A DNA stretch of 64,000 nt from Flavobacterium limicola. Its GTDB lineage: Bacteria; Bacteroidota; Bacteroidia; Flavobacteriales; Flavobacteriaceae. Shown here one piece after another: positions 43,575 through 52,333 of the stretch. The notes under the pieces were generated by a model, which was given only the letters and a program-made list of their open reading frames with translations, made no database searches and was not told where the DNA came from. Numbering within the stretch: the stretch's first letter is position 1; each line of letters opens with the position of its first letter. Both the position numbers and the translations under genes were made by a program. The DNA lies in contig NZ_RBXA01000004.1 of assembly GCF_003634755.1 (NCBI RefSeq), positions 1 through 64,000 on the forward strand, read 5' to 3'.

Positions 43575-44528
43575 ATGGAATATTTAGATTTTGAGCTTCC
43601 AATAAAAGAACTAGAAGAACAGTTAGACAAATGTCTCGTTATTGGTCAGGAATCAGATGTTGATGTAACGAATACTTGCAAACAAATCAACAAGAAACTA
43701 GAAGAGACTAAAAGGAATATTTATAAAAACCTGACTGCTTGGCAACGCGTTCAGCTTTCCAGACATCCTAGTCGTCCGTATACAATGGATCACGTTCGCG
43801 CTTTGTGCGGCGATACTTTTCTGGAACTTTTTGGAGACAGAGGTTTTAAAGACGACAAAGCCATGATTGGTGGTTTAGGAAAAATTGACGGACAATCTTT
43901 TATGATTGTGGGTCAACAAAAAGGATTCAATACCAAGACGCGTCAGTTCCGTAATTTCGGAATGGCCAATCCGGAAGGATATAGAAAAGCGTTGCGATTG
44001 ATGAAAATGGCAGAGAAATTTGGCATTCCTGTTTTGACTTTGATTGATACTCCGGGCGCTTATCCAGGATTAGAAGCAGAGGAACGCGGACAAGGAGAAG
44101 CTATTGCCAGAAACATATTTGAAATGATTCGCTTAAAAGTGCCTATTATCACCGTTATTGTTGGTGAAGGAGCTTCTGGTGGCGCATTAGGAATAGGAGT
44201 GGGGGACAAAGTATATATGATGGAAAACACTTGGTATTCCGTTATTTCGCCAGAATCATGTTCTTCTATTTTATGGAAAAGCTGGGAATACAAAGAACAG
44301 GCTGCTGAGGCTTTGAAATTGACTTCGGCTGATATGAAAAAGCAAAAGTTAGTAGATGATATTATTCCAGAACCGTTAGGTGGAGCACACTACGACAGAG
44401 AAACTGCTTTCAAAACCGTAGAGCAATATATTATGAAGGGTTTTAATGAGTTGAAAGACTTATCAACAGAACAATTAATTGCCCAAAGGATGGATAAATA
44501 CAGCAAAATGGGCGAATACAAAGAGTAA
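43575..44528 (+). CDS. accA: Acetyl-CoA carboxylase carboxyltransferase, alpha subunit
   Basis: 317 aa, subunit of the carboxyltransferase that makes malonyl-CoA for fatty acid synthesis; needs AccD encoded elsewhere. Signatures: [18 protein letters not shown] near 75, [25 protein letters not shown], and the active region [18 protein letters not shown] with [15 protein letters not shown], then [13 protein letters not shown]. Length and motifs match housekeeping AccA. Monocistronic, ending at a strong terminator, with dnaB following. Confidence 0.98.
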   Translation: MEYLDFELPIKELEEQLDKCLVIGQESDVDVTNTCKQINKKLEETKRNIYKNLTAWQRVQLSRHPSRPYTMDHVRALCGDTFLELFGDRGFKDDKAMIGGLGKIDGQSFMIVGQQKGFNTKTRQFRNFGMANPEGYRKALRLMKMAEKFGIPVLTLIDTPGAYPGLEAEERGQGEAIARNIFEMIRLKVPIITVIVGEGASGGALGIGVGDKVYMMENTWYSVISPESCSSILWKSWEYKEQAAEALKLTSADMKKQKLVDDIIPEPLGGAHYDRETAFKTVEQYIMKGFNELKDLSTEQLIAQRMDKYSKMGEYKE

Positions 44529-44550
44529 AATCTTACAATTTGATATTTAA

Positions 44551-44592
44551 TCCGTCTCGCGCTAGAACCTAGAACGAGACGGGTTTTTTTTG
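44551..44592 (+). terminator. Terminator after accA
   Basis: CCGTCTCG (44553-44560) pairs with CGAGACGG (44576-44583) and is followed by a run of eight T. Strong rho-independent terminator. Confidence 0.85.
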
Positions 44593-44679
44593 GGTTATAA
44601 ACAAAAAATAGTTAGTTATGAACAATTATTTATAACAACTCAACAACCATATTTTTTTAATTTTCGTTACTTTCGCTTT

Positions 44680-46224
44680 ATGGAAAACTTCAGAAATATT
44701 AATCCTGTGAAGGTTGATAAAACTACTATTATAAGCCTTGAAAAAGGAAAATTGCAACCGCAGGTTCTCGATTTAGAAGAGGCTGTGCTGGGTGCCATGA
44801 TGATCGATAAAAAAGGAGTTGATGATGTAATTGACATTTTACAACCTGATGCTTTTTACAAAGAGGCACACAAACATATATTTGAGGCTATCGTGCAACT
44901 GTTTACAGAAACGCAGCCTATTGACTTATTAACCGTTTCTGCCCAACTGAAGAAAAATGCAAAATTGGATTTGGCAGGCGGCGATTTTTACTTAATTCAA
45001 CTTACGCAAAAGATATCATCTTCGGCACACATTGAATTTCACTCCAGAATTATACTTCAAAAATTTATTCAGCGCAGTTTGATTCGGATTTCGACAGAAA
45101 TTATCGAAGATTCTTATGACGAAACCACTGATGTTTTTGATTTATTAGACAGAGCCGAATCTAAATTATACGAGGTTACACAAGGAAATATCAAACGAAG
45201 TTCCGAAACTGCACAAAGTTTAGTATTGCAAGCCAAAAAACGAATTGAGGAAATTGCCGGTCAAGAAGGATTGAGTGGTGTTGCTACTGGTTTTGACAAG
45301 TTAGACAAGATTACTTCTGGTTGGCAGCCGAGTGATTTAATTATTATAGCGGCAAGACCTGCAATGGGTAAAACTGCATTCGTATTATCGATGGCCAGAA
45401 ATATGGCAATTGATTTCGGAATGCCAGTTGCCTTATTTTCTCTGGAGATGGCATCCGTTCAGTTAATCACCCGTTTGATTTCTTCGGAAACAGGTTTGTC
45501 ATCGGAGAAATTGCGTACCGGAAAATTAGAAAAACACGAATGGGAACAGTTGAGTACTAAAGTTAAAAATTTAGAAAAAGCACCATTATTTATTGACGAC
45601 ACCCCTTCCCTATCGATTTTTGATTTACGGGCCAAAGCCAGACGTTTGGTTTCACAACACGGCATCCGAATCATCATTGTCGATTATTTGCAATTGATGA
45701 CGGCTGGAGGAAACGGAAAAGGCGGTGGAAATAGAGAGCAGGAAATTTCTACGATTTCCCGAAACTTAAAAGCTTTAGCCAAGGAATTGAACGTCCCTGT
45801 AATTGCCCTTTCGCAATTGTCGCGTGCGGTAGAAACCCGTGGATCCAGCAAAAGACCTTTATTATCTGATTTACGTGAATCGGGAGCGATTGAGCAAGAT
45901 GCCGATATTGTATCTTTTTTATATCGTCCCGAATATTACAAAATTGACGAATGGGATGATGATGAAGCATCACCTACAGCTGGTCAGGCAGAAATAATGA
46001 TTGCAAAACACCGTAACGGTAGTATTGAAAACGTTCGATTGAAGTTTATTGGACATTTAGGAAAATTTGATAATCTGGAAGATTACAGCGGTGGGTATGA
46101 TGATTTACCATCCAGCATGAATCAAGATGATAATCCTTTTATTACTAAAAATCTACCATCTGCCAATGATGCTTTTGGAAGTAATTTGAATGATCCTGAT
46201 GATGACAGCGACGTTCCTTTTTAG
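44680..46224 (+). CDS. dnaB: Replicative DNA helicase
   Basis: Unwinds DNA at the replication fork. 514 aa from the ATG opening MENFRNINPVKVDK; the upstream ATG at 44590 adds 30 residues lacking family character. N-terminal domain about 25-125 (AVLGAMMIDKKGVDDVIDIL), then RecA-like core with Walker A AARPAMGKTAFVLS, Walker B IIIVDYLQLM, a DLRESGAIEQDAD sensor region and AKHRNGS. The C-terminal tail is Asp-rich and Pro-rich, ending DSDVPF, as in Bacteroidota homologues. Confidence 0.97.
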   Translation: MENFRNINPVKVDKTTIISLEKGKLQPQVLDLEEAVLGAMMIDKKGVDDVIDILQPDAFYKEAHKHIFEAIVQLFTETQPIDLLTVSAQLKKNAKLDLAGGDFYLIQLTQKISSSAHIEFHSRIILQKFIQRSLIRISTEIIEDSYDETTDVFDLLDRAESKLYEVTQGNIKRSSETAQSLVLQAKKRIEEIAGQEGLSGVATGFDKLDKITSGWQPSDLIIIAARPAMGKTAFVLSMARNMAIDFGMPVALFSLEMASVQLITRLISSETGLSSEKLRTGKLEKHEWEQLSTKVKNLEKAPLFIDDTPSLSIFDLRAKARRLVSQHGIRIIIVDYLQLMTAGGNGKGGGNREQEISTISRNLKALAKELNVPVIALSQLSRAVETRGSSKRPLLSDLRESGAIEQDADIVSFLYRPEYYKIDEWDDDEASPTAGQAEIMIAKHRNGSIENVRLKFIGHLGKFDNLEDYSGGYDDLPSSMNQDDNPFITKNLPSANDAFGSNLNDPDDDSDVPF

Positions 46225-46558
46225 AAATACATTACACACAGTATCAGTCTAATCCACTGAATTTTTAACGACTCTATTCTAAAAAAATTCAACTAATTTA
46301 TCAAACACATAGTGAAAGTATACTTTTTGAATGACATTTTACTTTTAAAATCATTGTTGTTTTCTTTAACTTCTTCTTGTTATAACAGCAGGATTTATAA
46401 TCTGAATCCAAAAAAACTTATTCGTGGACAATGTAATTACTTACCATGTTTAACTATTGAGTAAGGAAACAATTATCAAGCTACAGATAAAGATTAAAAA
46501 AAATTCATAAAAAAACCAGTTCAATTGAACTGGTTTTTTTTATGAATTTTTTATCTAT
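46225..46558. other. Intergenic gap, mostly empty
   Basis: A 334-nt spacer after dnaB. Its only clear element is the palindromic terminator near 46500-46548. A 48-codon frame from GTG near 46310 has no recognisable product. Confidence 0.5.
46500..46548. terminator. Bidirectional terminator before the FKBP lipoprotein gene
   Basis: AAAAAACCAGTTCAATTGAACTGGTTTTTT (46511-46540) is a near-perfect palindrome, extended by AAATTCATAA and its inverse TTATGAATTT. It lies just after the minus-strand FKBP gene and can end that transcript; A and T runs on both sides allow either direction. Confidence 0.8.
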
Positions 46559-47527
46559 TTAATTACACTTTACTAGATGTCTTTTGACTCTGGCAGGATC
46601 AGTAGTATTACCATCACAACTCGGAATATCTGCAAAAGGAATTAATGCACCGTTAGCATCAGTTATTTCTAATTTTGTAGATTTCCCATCACCATCATCA
46701 TCAACATCTAAAAAATTTGGAATACCATCGCCATCTGTATCATCCGGATTTACAACTCCTGTTGCTAAAATACGCATGTAGTCATCTCCGTTAATATCTT
46801 CTTGAAAATTTAGAATGCCATCGCCATCAGAATCTAGTCTGTTGATTTCATATAATTTAAAACTAAAAACTAGAGGAGCGTAGGCCGGAATAGATGCACT
46901 TCCTGTATTATAATATCCTAATCCTGAAGGAATAAACATTACACCTGCTCCATAATCTTTATATGAAATTGTACCATCAGCATTAGAAGAATAAGTTCCA
47001 GTTTTAAATTCTGGAAAAGTTTCTCCCCATCCTGTTATTGTACCAAGCAAACTAAAGAATTGTTGTGGGTTTTTTACCACTTCAAATTGTGTCGCGGAAA
47101 ATGTTGTAACTTCAGATACCGTTTGGCGTGATAAATAGTCTCCTTTATAAGCAGCCAAAACAGCATCTGCATTTGAAGGAGAAACTCCAGTTCCTTCTCT
47201 TAGAACTAAGTAGTATAATTTATAAGTAATATCGTGAAAACTCACTTCTTTACTTAAAAGCTTAGGAAAAGTTGCGCTATTTAAATATGAAAAAATAGAC
47301 GGCTGTGTCCCTCCTGTTGGAATTTTAGAAATTTTAGTATCAACATCAGGTGAAACATCTTCTATATAATAGTTTTTTAAATATTCTTCAATATCAGTTA
47401 AATCAGTTGCATATTGCACTGCATAGTCTCTTGGTGGTGTGATTTCTGCTGCCGCATCATCCTTTGAACATGAAAATAAAGAGAGGGTTGTAATTGATAA
47501 AATAAAATAATACTTAAATTTGTTCAT
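46559..47527 (-). CDS. FKBP-type peptidyl-prolyl isomerase-like lipoprotein with Asp-rich repeats
   Basis: 322 aa from the ATG opening MNKFKYYFILS; an upstream ATG at 47635 is not needed. The signal ends in TLSLFSC, giving a lipid-modified Cys. An FKBP-like domain (about 95-230) includes LREGTGVSPSNADAVLAAYKG, TITGWGETF and YGAGVMFIPSGLGYYNTGS. Two calcium-type Asp repeats follow (DSDGDGILNFQEDINGDD, DTDGDGIPNFLDVDDDGDG), as in thrombospondin-type-3 or EF-like loops. It probably folds or anchors envelope proteins. The start is divergent from the S4 gene with 80 nt between. Confidence 0.88.
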   Translation of the reverse strand: MNKFKYYFILSITTLSLFSCSKDDAAAEITPPRDYAVQYATDLTDIEEYLKNYYIEDVSPDVDTKISKIPTGGTQPSIFSYLNSATFPKLLSKEVSFHDITYKLYYLVLREGTGVSPSNADAVLAAYKGDYLSRQTVSEVTTFSATQFEVVKNPQQFFSLLGTITGWGETFPEFKTGTYSSNADGTISYKDYGAGVMFIPSGLGYYNTGSASIPAYAPLVFSFKLYEINRLDSDGDGILNFQEDINGDDYMRILATGVVNPDDTDGDGIPNFLDVDDDGDGKSTKLEITDANGALIPFADIPSCDGNTTDPARVKRHLVKCN

Positions 47528-47606
47528 TATAGCTAATTTTTTAAGTGCGCAAGATACAATATTGATTGATTTTTGTAAACTATTTAACTCCGATTTTAGA
47601 AAATTT

Positions 47607-47996
47607 ATGAGAATAGATAAATATTTGTGGTGCATGCGGTATTACAAAACCCGAAATATGGTTACTGAAGCCTGCAAAAAAAACCATGTAACAGTAAACG
47701 GCCTTGTAGCCAAGCCCTCAAAGGAAGTCTTCCCTACTGATAAAATTACGTTCCGGAAAGACCAAATTACCCAAATCATTACTGTTTTAGACATTCCTGA
47801 GAATCGTGTTGGGGCAAAACTCGTTGATATGTATCGAAAAAACGAAACTCCGGCTGAAGCTTATGCACATTTGGAATTACTAAAATTATCCAAAGAACAT
47901 TACCGCAAAAATGGTACTGGAAGACCAACCAAAAAAGACAGGAGGGATATTGACGAATTTGGAAATGAAATAATTACTGATGGAGATGAAGATTAA
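47607..47996 (+). CDS. RNA-binding S4 domain protein (Hsp15-like)
   Basis: 129 aa from the ATG opening MRIDKYLWCMRYYKTRN; the frame is open further upstream to 47520 but lacks family sequence. The S4 domain (about 1-60) contains VTEACKKNHVTVNGLVAKPSKEV. Hsp15 relatives rescue stalled 50S-nascent chain complexes in E. coli; the same role here is by family. It leads into a phosphoribosyltransferase gene 69 nt downstream. Confidence 0.92.
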   Translation: MRIDKYLWCMRYYKTRNMVTEACKKNHVTVNGLVAKPSKEVFPTDKITFRKDQITQIITVLDIPENRVGAKLVDMYRKNETPAEAYAHLELLKLSKEHYRKNGTGRPTKKDRRDIDEFGNEIITDGDED

Positions 47997-48065
47997 AAAA
48001 AATAGGATTTAGTCTTTTAATCAAAAACCATAATTATGTATAACATTAAACTATAAATTAAAATA

Positions 48066-48566
48066 ATGAGCAAAAATATCATTTTAACAAATCAGGAAAT
48101 CGAGCATAAAATAAAAAGGATTGCTTACCAGATCTACGAAACTTTTGTTGATGAAGAAGAAATTGTCATTGCTGGAATTGCAAGTAATGGTTTTACTTTT
48201 GCAAAAAAAATAGCGGCAGTACTAGAAACCATTTCTCCGCTAAAGGTTTCGCTTTGCGAAGTTCAAATTAACAAACAAAATCCCCAATTACCTATTCATA
48301 CCTCTTTATCAAAAGAACAATATACCAATAAAGGTTTGATTCTTGTTGATGACGTATTAAATTCAGGCACCACATTAATCTATGCCGTAAGACATTTCAT
48401 AGACGTTCCTTTGAAAAAATTCAAAACGGCTGTACTTGTAGATAGAAACCACAAGAAATATCCCGTAAAAGCCGATTTCAAGGGAATATCTCTTTCAACA
48501 TCATTATTAGAGCATGTACAAGTAGTTTTTGATGAAGATGGAAACAGTTATGCTTATTTAAGCTAA
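48066..48566 (+). CDS. Phosphoribosyltransferase
   Basis: 166 aa, type I PRTase fold. The PRPP-binding signature GLILVDDVLNSGTTLIYAV is at about 95-115, and the flexible loop and hood are reduced. Similar proteins are called PyrR-like or purine/pyrimidine PRTase; the substrate is not evident. The stop overlaps the end of convergent aroK by 9 nt. Confidence 0.85.
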   Translation: MSKNIILTNQEIEHKIKRIAYQIYETFVDEEEIVIAGIASNGFTFAKKIAAVLETISPLKVSLCEVQINKQNPQLPIHTSLSKEQYTNKGLILVDDVLNSGTTLIYAVRHFIDVPLKKFKTAVLVDRNHKKYPVKADFKGISLSTSLLEHVQVVFDEDGNSYAYLS

Positions 48567-49076
48567 GAGGCTTACAATGTCCAGAACAACCTGATCAATT
48601 GTTTTATCATCAACACTCACTTTATACTGTGCCTGATTGTAATAAAAACTTCTTTCGAAGAGGTGCATTGCAATAAACTCTTTCATCTCCTCATCACTTT
48701 TGTTGGCGATGAGGGGTCTTTTGCTTTTATTAGCAGACAACCTGCTAAATAAAGTCTCAATTGAAGCTTTAAGATAAATGGAAACAACATTATCTGCTTT
48801 TAGCAGCTCATGATTATTGGCATAACAAGGTGTTCCTCCGCCCAAACCTATAATTAATCGCTCCGGCGAATTCAATAATTCAATAAAAACTTCGTGCTCT
48901 AACTTTCTAAAAAAAATTTCTCCATGCTTTTCAAAAATGGCATTTATGGACAAATTCACTTTTTCTTCTATCTTTATATCCAAATCCACAAATGGAATTC
49001 CGATATTTTTCGACAACTTATTTGCAATAGTGGACTTCCCGCATCCCATATAGCCTAATAATATAATTTTTCTCAT
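48558..49076 (-). CDS. aroK: Shikimate kinase
   Basis: Phosphorylates shikimate in the chorismate pathway. 172 aa with Walker A LLGYMGCGKSTIANKL, the shikimate-binding DxD (FVDLDIKIEE), FRKLEHEVF, GLGGGTPCY, and the LID region KSKRPLIANKS. Length and motifs are typical. The start is 126 nt from the tRNA block on the other strand. Confidence 0.96.
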   Translation of the reverse strand: MRKIILLGYMGCGKSTIANKLSKNIGIPFVDLDIKIEEKVNLSINAIFEKHGEIFFRKLEHEVFIELLNSPERLIIGLGGGTPCYANNHELLKADNVVSIYLKASIETLFSRLSANKSKRPLIANKSDEEMKEFIAMHLFERSFYYNQAQYKVSVDDKTIDQVVLDIVSLLA

Positions 49077-49146
49077 GAAATAAAACCTTATAAATTAAGG
49101 CGTTAAGATTTATTGTTAAAAAAAGACAAATTTATAATAAAATAGC

Positions 49147-49178
49147 TTGCAAAACTCCAAATAAAGTCCTTATATTTG
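49147..49178 (+). promoter_or_regulatory. Promoter of the tRNA cluster
   Basis: TTG at 49147-49149 and TATATTTG at 49171-49178, 21 nt apart, match the Bacteroidota promoter. The -7 box ends 24 nt before the first tRNA-Lys. Confidence 0.75.
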
Positions 49179-49202
49179 CACCCGCATTCAAGGAAAGAAT
49201 AT

Positions 49203-49275
49203 GACTCGATAGCTCAGTTGGTAGAGCACATCACTTTTAATGATGGGGTCCTGGGTTCGAGCCCCAGTCGGGTCA
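49203..49275 (+). tRNA. tRNA-Lys (TTT), first copy
   Basis: A 73-nt cloverleaf: acceptor GACTCGA pairs with TCGGGTC, the anticodon loop CTTTTAA holds anticodon TTT, the T arm is CTGGGTTCGAGCCCCAG, and the discriminator is A. CCA is not encoded. Followed 39 nt later by an identical second copy. Confidence 0.97.
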
Positions 49276-49314
49276 CAATTTTAGTGATCAACACATAATT
49301 TTCTTGAAAGCATT

Positions 49315-49387
49315 GACTCGATAGCTCAGTTGGTAGAGCACATCACTTTTAATGATGGGGTCCTGGGTTCGAGCCCCAGTCGGGTCA
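49315..49387 (+). tRNA. tRNA-Lys (TTT), second copy
   Basis: Identical in all 73 positions to the copy at 49203-49275, with the same anticodon TTT and discriminator A. The copies are separated by a 39-nt spacer, consistent with a recent tandem duplication or gene conversion. Confidence 0.97.
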
Positions 49388-49388
49388 C

Positions 49389-49428
49389 AAAAGGTCGAGT
49401 AATTTATTACTTGACCTTTTCTTTTTTA
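49389..49428 (+). terminator. Hairpin between tRNA-Lys and tRNA-Leu
   Basis: AAAAGGTC and GACCTTTT pair, with AGTAA/TTACT inner pairing, followed by a T-rich run. It may end the tRNA-Lys transcript or serve as a processing hairpin before tRNA-Leu. Confidence 0.65.
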
Positions 49429-49429
49429 A

Positions 49430-49512
49430 GGCCACGTGGAGAAACGGTAGACTTGCCAGCTTGAGGGGCTGGTGCTCGCAAGGGCGTGTGGGTTCAAATC
49501 CCACCGTGGTCA
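49430..49512 (+). tRNA. tRNA-Leu (GAG)
   Basis: An 83-nt tRNA with a class II long variable arm (GTGCTCGCAAGGGCGT region). Acceptor GGCCACG pairs with CGTGGTC, the anticodon loop TTGAGGG holds GAG, and the T arm is GTGGGTTCAAATCCCAC. Discriminator A; CCA not encoded. Confidence 0.95.
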
Positions 49513-49527
49513 CTTTTAAAACAAATA

Positions 49528-49567
49528 AAATCCTAATAACTTTTAAATAAGTGATTAGGATTTTTTG
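49528..49567 (+). terminator. Terminator after tRNA-Leu
   Basis: AAATCCTAAT (49528-49537) pairs with GTGATTAGGATTT near 49551-49563 and is followed by TTTTTT. Confidence 0.75.
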
Positions 49568-49694
49568 CTTTTATTATGTATACTATTCTCTATCTTTAAT
49601 TTTTGTATTCCTTTTAAATATCCCTTTTCATTGAAAAATATTTTGTTTTAGATTCACATTTGTTCATAAAACAAGACAGCACTTCAAATCTTTC

Positions 49695-49865
49695 TTAAAA
49701 CGTCGTAAAAAAATCATCAAGAGTATTTAAAAAAAACATACTCATCAAAATTACAACTGACACACCTCCTGTCATCAAGAAAAAAGTGCCAATGTATAAA
49801 AATGCTGTGTTATTTCTTTGTCCTAAAGATTTATAATTATGTTTTACTTGTGCTGCGCTTTTCAT
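49695..49865 (-). CDS. Small membrane protein, 56 aa
   Basis: An ATG at 49865 (minus strand) opens 56 codons ending with TAA at 49695. MKSAAQVKHNYKSLGQRNN is a basic cytoplasmic N-terminus, followed by one long hydrophobic helix (AFLYIGTFFLMTGGVSVVIL). No homologue is recognised. Gene length, start context and composition are plausible, but expression is not demonstrated. Confidence 0.45.
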   Translation of the reverse strand: MKSAAQVKHNYKSLGQRNNTAFLYIGTFFLMTGGVSVVILMSMFFLNTLDDFFTTF

Positions 49866-50014
49866 CTTCGATGCCGAATTAATTTGATAAATAGTTCAAA
49901 ATCTATTAGGTAGTAAAATTACAAGTATAAAAAAGCTCTTACAATACCCACTTTTAGTGATTTTTTAATGCTGCTATTAAACAAAGAATTCCCTGTAAAT
50001 TAATTTTTGAACAA

Positions 50015-50055
50015 TAAAAAAGCGTCTTGAAATAACATCAAGACGCTTTTTTATC
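50015..50055 (-). terminator. Terminator of the sigma-factor operon
   Basis: AAAGCGTCTTGA and TCAAGACGCTTT (50019-50030 and 50038-50049) form a perfect stem, with an A run on one side and a T run on the other. It follows the last gene of the minus-strand operon. Confidence 0.85.
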
Positions 50056-50069
50056 AAAACTAAGCTCGT

Positions 50070-50603
50070 TTATTTCATTAACTGCTGTAAGGGCTTCAAC
50101 TGTTCCAAATCAATATTAGATTGCTGTAAAACGCTCATCATAGTCATAATATTAGTAGGATTCATGTCCTTGCCTAAAATTCGAACAACCGCGAAACCGT
50201 TATCTTTTTTATTCGCATAAAAAATGAATTCTTCAATGTGTTCATCCGGACCTACAAAGCTTACCGAAGCACCTTCTTTACCTGAACTAAATTTCATCAG
50301 TTGCTGATACTTTTTGTCCTTTAAAATCAAATCAACTTTAGCGCGTTCTGTTTCAAACTCCGTTTTGTTGGTTTCATTCAATTTGAAAGCCAAAACATTC
50401 ATCTTATCAAACGATTTCAAAGCATCACTTTGTTCTATTGATAATTTTGTTTTATCAACATTCAAAATACTGGGAGAAACATCAAGTACTACAAAATTTT
50501 TATTCTCTGAATTTTCCACAAAATACTTTTGCAAACTGGGCTCTGAGTTGCAACTGATCAGGGACAAACTAAACAGTAGCGTAATTCCATAAATTGTTTT
50601 CAT
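50070..50603 (-). CDS. DUF4252 lipoprotein
   Basis: 177 aa, with a lipoprotein signal (ISC lipobox: LFSLSLISC, residue 19). DUF4252 proteins of Bacteroidota are small envelope proteins of unknown function. It includes VDLILKDKKYQQLMKFSSGKEG and a C-terminal LKPLQQLMK. It is last in an operon with a second DUF4252 gene, a membrane anti-sigma-like gene and an ECF sigma gene. It may respond to envelope stress. Confidence 0.8.
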   Translation of the reverse strand: MKTIYGITLLFSLSLISCNSEPSLQKYFVENSENKNFVVLDVSPSILNVDKTKLSIEQSDALKSFDKMNVLAFKLNETNKTEFETERAKVDLILKDKKYQQLMKFSSGKEGASVSFVGPDEHIEEFIFYANKKDNGFAVVRILGKDMNPTNIMTMMSVLQQSNIDLEQLKPLQQLMK

Positions 50604-50604
50604 C

Positions 50605-51180
50605 TTATTTTTTTCCTTTAGTTGCTTTCTTCAAGTCATCACCACCGGGAATTCTCATTTTGTCGGTAAGAACTGAGATTTCATTCAAATCGAAGTTTCC
50701 AGTCAAAGACATTAAAACGGTGTCATCATTTTTAGCACCTTCAATAAACATCAGTAACTCTCTAATTTGAGAATCTGTTGAACCTGATTTTACTAGAATT
50801 TTAATATTTCTGCCATTTTCATTCACACGCATCAGCTCTTCTAAACCGGCTGATTTAATGTACTTATCTGCAAGTACTTTCATTTCTCCTTCTACCCGAG
50901 TGCTTTTGGTGGTAAAAACTTTTAGATTATCCAGTTTTTTTATTAGACTCATATATTGTTGTGTTTCTTTATCAGAAGCATCTACTTTTACTTTACTCAT
51001 TAAGTCAAACATTTTTTTATTGACTATAATTGAGGTAACATCGTCTTGTCCGTCAAATTTATCAAATGCCGCTTGCGCAAAAAATGGACTGGAAACGAAT
51101 ACAAATACTAATGTGAGCATTATTTTTTTACTCCAACTTAAATTATTGCTCTTTTTGTTACTATTGATTGTTGATTTCAT
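50605..51180 (-). CDS. DUF4252 protein
   Basis: 191 aa. The N-terminal hydrophobic segment (IMLTLVFVFVSSPFFAQ) is a signal peptide without lipobox. The mature part contains VTSIIVNKKMFDLMSKV, RVEGEMKVLADKYIKSAG and GRNIKILVKSG. It is 1 nt from the second DUF4252 gene, and the two are likely a duplicated pair. Function unknown. It is probably a member of the sigma-factor operon upstream. Confidence 0.8.
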   Translation of the reverse strand: MKSTINSNKKSNNLSWSKKIMLTLVFVFVSSPFFAQAAFDKFDGQDDVTSIIVNKKMFDLMSKVKVDASDKETQQYMSLIKKLDNLKVFTTKSTRVEGEMKVLADKYIKSAGLEELMRVNENGRNIKILVKSGSTDSQIRELLMFIEGAKNDDTVLMSLTGNFDLNEISVLTDKMRIPGGDDLKKATKGKK

Positions 51181-51243
51181 TTTTTTGTTTTTTAATGTTT
51201 ATTTAAATTATTTTTTTTATTTTTTACTGTTTATTCAAAGCAA

Positions 51244-51717
51244 TCAAGAACCTCCTGAGTTTTTTTTGGTCTCGATAAAAACTTTTTCTTTTGCAATTTG
51301 ATATTCTTGAATATACAATACACTTTCTATGCCAACATTTACATTATCTGACAATAGAGACAATGCTTTTTGGGTTGCTCTGAAAGCCTTCTCAGGATCA
51401 TCATATGTTCCTAAATCCTGACTTTTATTTGCAACATCCAAATTATAATAGGCATAGGTTCCAATTCCCAGCAAAACAACAACCGAAGCTGCAATTGATA
51501 ACCACGCTACAGTACGTTTTTTAGATTGTAGTGGAATCTCATGCTTAAACTGAGGCTCTTTTGCAAGAGAGAAATAACCAAATAACGGCTTGTATTGTTC
51601 CAAATGCTGCGCAACATTTAGTGAAGAAAAATAATTACGTAATTCATTTTCTTCGGCAATACTGGTTTCTCCCTGAAAGTATTTTTCTAATAAATTTTCT
51701 ATTTTAACTGATTCCAT
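51244..51717 (-). CDS. Putative anti-sigma factor membrane protein
   Basis: 157 aa with one membrane helix (about 70-92, VAWLSIAASVVVLLGIGTYAYY). The N-terminal cytoplasmic part (MESVKIENLLEKYFQGETSIAEENELRNYF) matches the short ZnF-less regulatory segment of many Bacteroidota anti-sigma partners. It overlaps the sigma gene by 14 nt. The C-terminus is periplasmic and could sense envelope state. The anti-sigma role is inferred from the arrangement. Confidence 0.65.
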   Translation of the reverse strand: MESVKIENLLEKYFQGETSIAEENELRNYFSSLNVAQHLEQYKPLFGYFSLAKEPQFKHEIPLQSKKRTVAWLSIAASVVVLLGIGTYAYYNLDVANKSQDLGTYDDPEKAFRATQKALSLLSDNVNVGIESVLYIQEYQIAKEKVFIETKKNSGGS

Positions 51718-52213
51718 ATTTGTGTGTTTCTGTCATATAATCCCGTACCGTTTTCCTTGCTCTTGAGAGTGCCACCCGAATTGCACTCTCCTTCATATCG
51801 AGTATTTCAGCAATTTCTTCAAATTCATATTGTTCAATATCCCGCATCTGAATAATTAATCGTTGCTGAACCGGCAATTGATCCATTATTTTTTCGACCC
51901 AATTCAAACTATCAAGATCTTCCATTTTCTTCTCTAGTCCCGGCTCCTTATCCTCGTAATTGGTATGGACAATTTTGAGATTTCCAGTTCTTTTGGATTT
52001 TAGCTGATCCAAACAATAATTTTTTGTCATTGTCATCGCAAATGCCTCAATACTATTATAACCCGTCAAGTTTCCGTTTTTACTCCATAATTTTACCAAA
52101 ACTTCCTGAGTAGCATCTTCAGCTTCCTCTGTACTCACAAGCAACCGCTTGGCCAGTCTAAAGACTTTGTCTTTAAAAGGAGTTATAAGAAGAACAAACT
52201 CATTTTGGTTCAT
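51704..52213 (-). CDS. ECF-family RNA polymerase sigma factor
   Basis: 169 aa, group IV sigma. Region 2 (about 15-80): DKVFRLAKRLLVSTEEAEDATQEVLVKLW. Region 4 (about 110-160): LPVQQRLIIQMRDIEQYEFEEIAEILDMKESAIRVALSRARKTV. It directs transcription of an envelope-related regulon, probably including its own operon, with the following anti-sigma-like gene overlapping by 14 nt. The gene is divergent from the S41 protease gene. Confidence 0.93.
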   Translation of the reverse strand: MNQNEFVLLITPFKDKVFRLAKRLLVSTEEAEDATQEVLVKLWSKNGNLTGYNSIEAFAMTMTKNYCLDQLKSKRTGNLKIVHTNYEDKEPGLEKKMEDLDSLNWVEKIMDQLPVQQRLIIQMRDIEQYEFEEIAEILDMKESAIRVALSRARKTVRDYMTETHKYGIS

Positions 52214-52333
52214 AAAAATTGGTTTTTAAACTGGTTATATAATCTAGACGATTCATTTTTATTTTTGTAACAAAAAACATAAAATAAAACTAAAGTTAGT
52301 ATTTTTACGTTAATAAAGTATTAAAACAAATTT

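Noticed and set aside
46310-46465. 48-codon GTG-started frame after dnaB
   Set aside because: Composition is unremarkable and there is no promoter, family likeness or conserved start; likely chance.
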